From NCBI GenBank assembly GCA_024643825.1, contig JAHEME010000025.1:1-13462 (forward strand): DNA of 13,462 bases, written 5' to 3'. The notes below the pieces were generated by a model. The model saw nothing but the letters and a program-made list of their open reading frames with translations. It did not search any database and had not been told where the DNA came from. This document shows positions 12,335 through 13,462 of the stretch, one piece after another. Position 1 is the stretch's first letter. Each line of letters opens with the position of its first letter. Made by a program: the position numbers and the translations under genes. The DNA is from Chloroflexota bacterium (GTDB taxonomy: Bacteria > Chloroflexota > Anaerolineae > Aggregatilineales > UBA3940).

Positions 12335-13462
12335 CTAGCGTCGTGGGGTATCCCCAATACGCAGTGGCAGGATTTCACTCCACGGGCTGAAGTCGTCCCC
12401 ATCCCCTACGGCCCGGATTCGATAAAACAGCCGCCCGGATCGCCCCCAGCGTGGATTCCAGCGCGTATCATCCGGTTTGACCCGGAACTCTTTTGCGTCG
12501 TGAAAGTCTGGATTGTCGGCTTCTTCGATCACGTAAGCCAGCGCGAGAGGCGTCTCCGACCACACCAGATGCGGCCTGTTCCGCGCATCAATATGGCTCA
12601 GGTCAAGCACGGGCTTGATCAGAGTAGCTGTTCTGACACGATCAGGGCCGACCGGAGCTTCCTCAATCCTGACAGATTGCTCCGGCTCAATCGCTTCTAT
12701 AGGAGTCGGTGGCTCATAATCCTGTAGCACCGGTGCAGATGAGTCATCCGGGGCAGACTCTTCTAAGTCAGCGAGATCTTCCTCTGGCTGCGGCGCAGGT
12801 GCGATGGCACGATTTTGCGTGCCATTGTGCCCTGCCGCCGGAGTTGGCACAGCGAGTGGTGTCCAGCCGATGACCGGGCCGCCCTGTGTCGGCGGATGAA
12901 TCGTCTGCGACACAGGCGGCGCTGGCTTTGATGTAGGCGGCACAGAAATCGCAGCAGGCGGTATGTTCACAACGGGCGCGGCTGGCGGCTGGCTGGGTAT
13001 GACAGGCAGAGCAGGTATCTTGCTCGCCACGACTGGTTCATCCTTCATTGCCGGGGCTGCCGCTGGTTTCGGGGCAGGTGTTACCGCAGGCGGCGGGGAA
13101 GCATCTGGCGTCCCTCCCGGCAGCACGATAGGCTTCCAATCGCTCACCACCCGCGAGAGCGATTCGGTGTGATACACATCGCTGATCGCCTCATCCCACG
13201 CTTTGAGGGTGGGGCAATCATCCAGCGTCTCCGAGAACCATGCCTGGTCAAAAAGCTCCGCCACAGCAGGAGACAACCCGGTCAGGACTTCCCGCATTAA
13301 CTCATAGCGCGGCGTGGCCTCCTGCATCGCGTTCTCATCGAAGTAGTGCTCTTCATTCGCTTCCTTGCGGATGCGCGGATCATGCCATCCCGCCATCTCT
13401 GCGATCATCACCGCCCCGGCGAATCGATCCGCCGTCAGACCCCACAACCCCTCGTGCGCGGT
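12335..13462 (-). CDS. Ser/Thr protein kinase-like protein, C-terminal part, with FN3-like tail (partial)
   Basis: The frame stays open to the right edge, so the N-terminus is missing; 375 codons are visible, and the internal TTG at 13447 (residue 1 for the numbers below) is not a supported start. LTADRFAGAVMIAEMAGW (4-21) resembles kinase subdomain IX, with D7 as the conserved Asp. Residues 60-90 (…FDQAWFSETLDDCPTLKAWDEAI) resemble the end of a Chloroflexota kinase C-lobe, with CPT in the position of the usual Cys-Pro. A Pro/Ala-rich linker (about 110-222) and an acidic stretch (222-262) lead to a C-terminal beta-rich domain (about 291-366: HLVWSETPLALAYVIEEA, LFYRIRAVGDGDDFSPWSE), an FN3-like pattern. 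No membrane helix lies between kinase and FN3-like parts, so the tail appears cytoplasmic. Activity cannot be judged because the catalytic loop lies outside the window. Confidence 0.75.
   Translation of the reverse strand, partial: TAHEGLWGLTADRFAGAVMIAEMAGWHDPRIRKEANEEHYFDENAMQEATPRYELMREVLTGLSPAVAELFDQAWFSETLDDCPTLKAWDEAISDVYHTESLSRVVSDWKPIVLPGGTPDASPPPAVTPAPKPAAAPAMKDEPVVASKIPALPVIPSQPPAAPVVNIPPAAISVPPTSKPAPPVSQTIHPPTQGGPVIGWTPLAVPTPAAGHNGTQNRAIAPAPQPEEDLADLEESAPDDSSAPVLQDYEPPTPIEAIEPEQSVRIEEAPVGPDRVRTATLIKPVLDLSHIDARNRPHLVWSETPLALAYVIEEADNPDFHDAKEFRVKPDDTRWNPRWGRSGRLFYRIRAVGDGDDFSPWSEILPLRIGDTPRR

Noticed and set aside
1..13462. Search for a defence system, mobile element, biosynthetic cluster, tRNA or riboswitch
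   Set aside because: No transposase, integrase, Cas, restriction or toxin-antitoxin signature, no terminal repeats around a gene, and no tRNA or known riboswitch pattern could be recognised by eye.

Overview
The window (about 57% GC by eye) looks like a chromosomal stretch from the phylum Chloroflexota, most likely the class Anaerolineae. This is inference from protein style: lipoproteins with Pro/Thr/Ser-rich linkers, a CxLPC-type lipoprotein, a kinase C-lobe of the DRFA…AEM…W type, and a small helical protein of a kind I associate with this phylum. No tRNA, rRNA, CRISPR array, transposase, integrase or phage gene was seen, and coding is dense throughout.

Layout. (A) Positions 1-5374, minus strand: a five-gene unit transcribed right to left, ugd (UDP-glucose 6-dehydrogenase), catalytic M16 peptidase, non-catalytic M16 partner, acpS and a lipoprotein. 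Gaps are 14 nt or less, or 4-nt stop/start overlaps. Small hairpins with unrelated stems and similar loops follow the last gene. (B) 5375-6224: a 132-residue helical protein on the minus strand with its own intrinsic terminator, then a divergent promoter region. (C) 6225-7710: a secreted three-LysM protein on the plus strand, ending in a symmetrical terminator shared with tilS. (D) 7723-9237, minus strand: tilS (tRNA-Ile lysidine synthetase), whose best -10 box lies so close to the ATG that its mRNA may be leaderless. (E) 9342-10133, plus strand: a membrane-anchored SH3b protein that meets the next gene stop codon to stop codon. (F) 10134-13462, minus strand: the C-terminal part of a Ser/Thr kinase-like protein with an FN3-like tail (cut by the window edge), a bifunctional-nuclease family (DUF151) protein with its own extended -10 promoter, a NeuD/PglD-type sugar O-acyltransferase, and a lipoprotein with an M15-like metal-site pattern.

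How the genes fit together. Housekeeping functions (acpS, tilS, DUF151 protein, M16 pair) alternate with cell-surface functions: UDP-glucuronate supply, LysM glycan binding, an SH3b anchor, sugar acylation, a possible D,D-peptidase and two lipoproteins. I do not see a defence system, biosynthetic cluster or other clearly new multi-gene system. The points most worth a second look are the M16 pair with split active-site features, the M15-like lipoprotein, the architecture of the tilS promoter, the palindrome in the DUF151 leader, and the hairpin cluster at the left edge.
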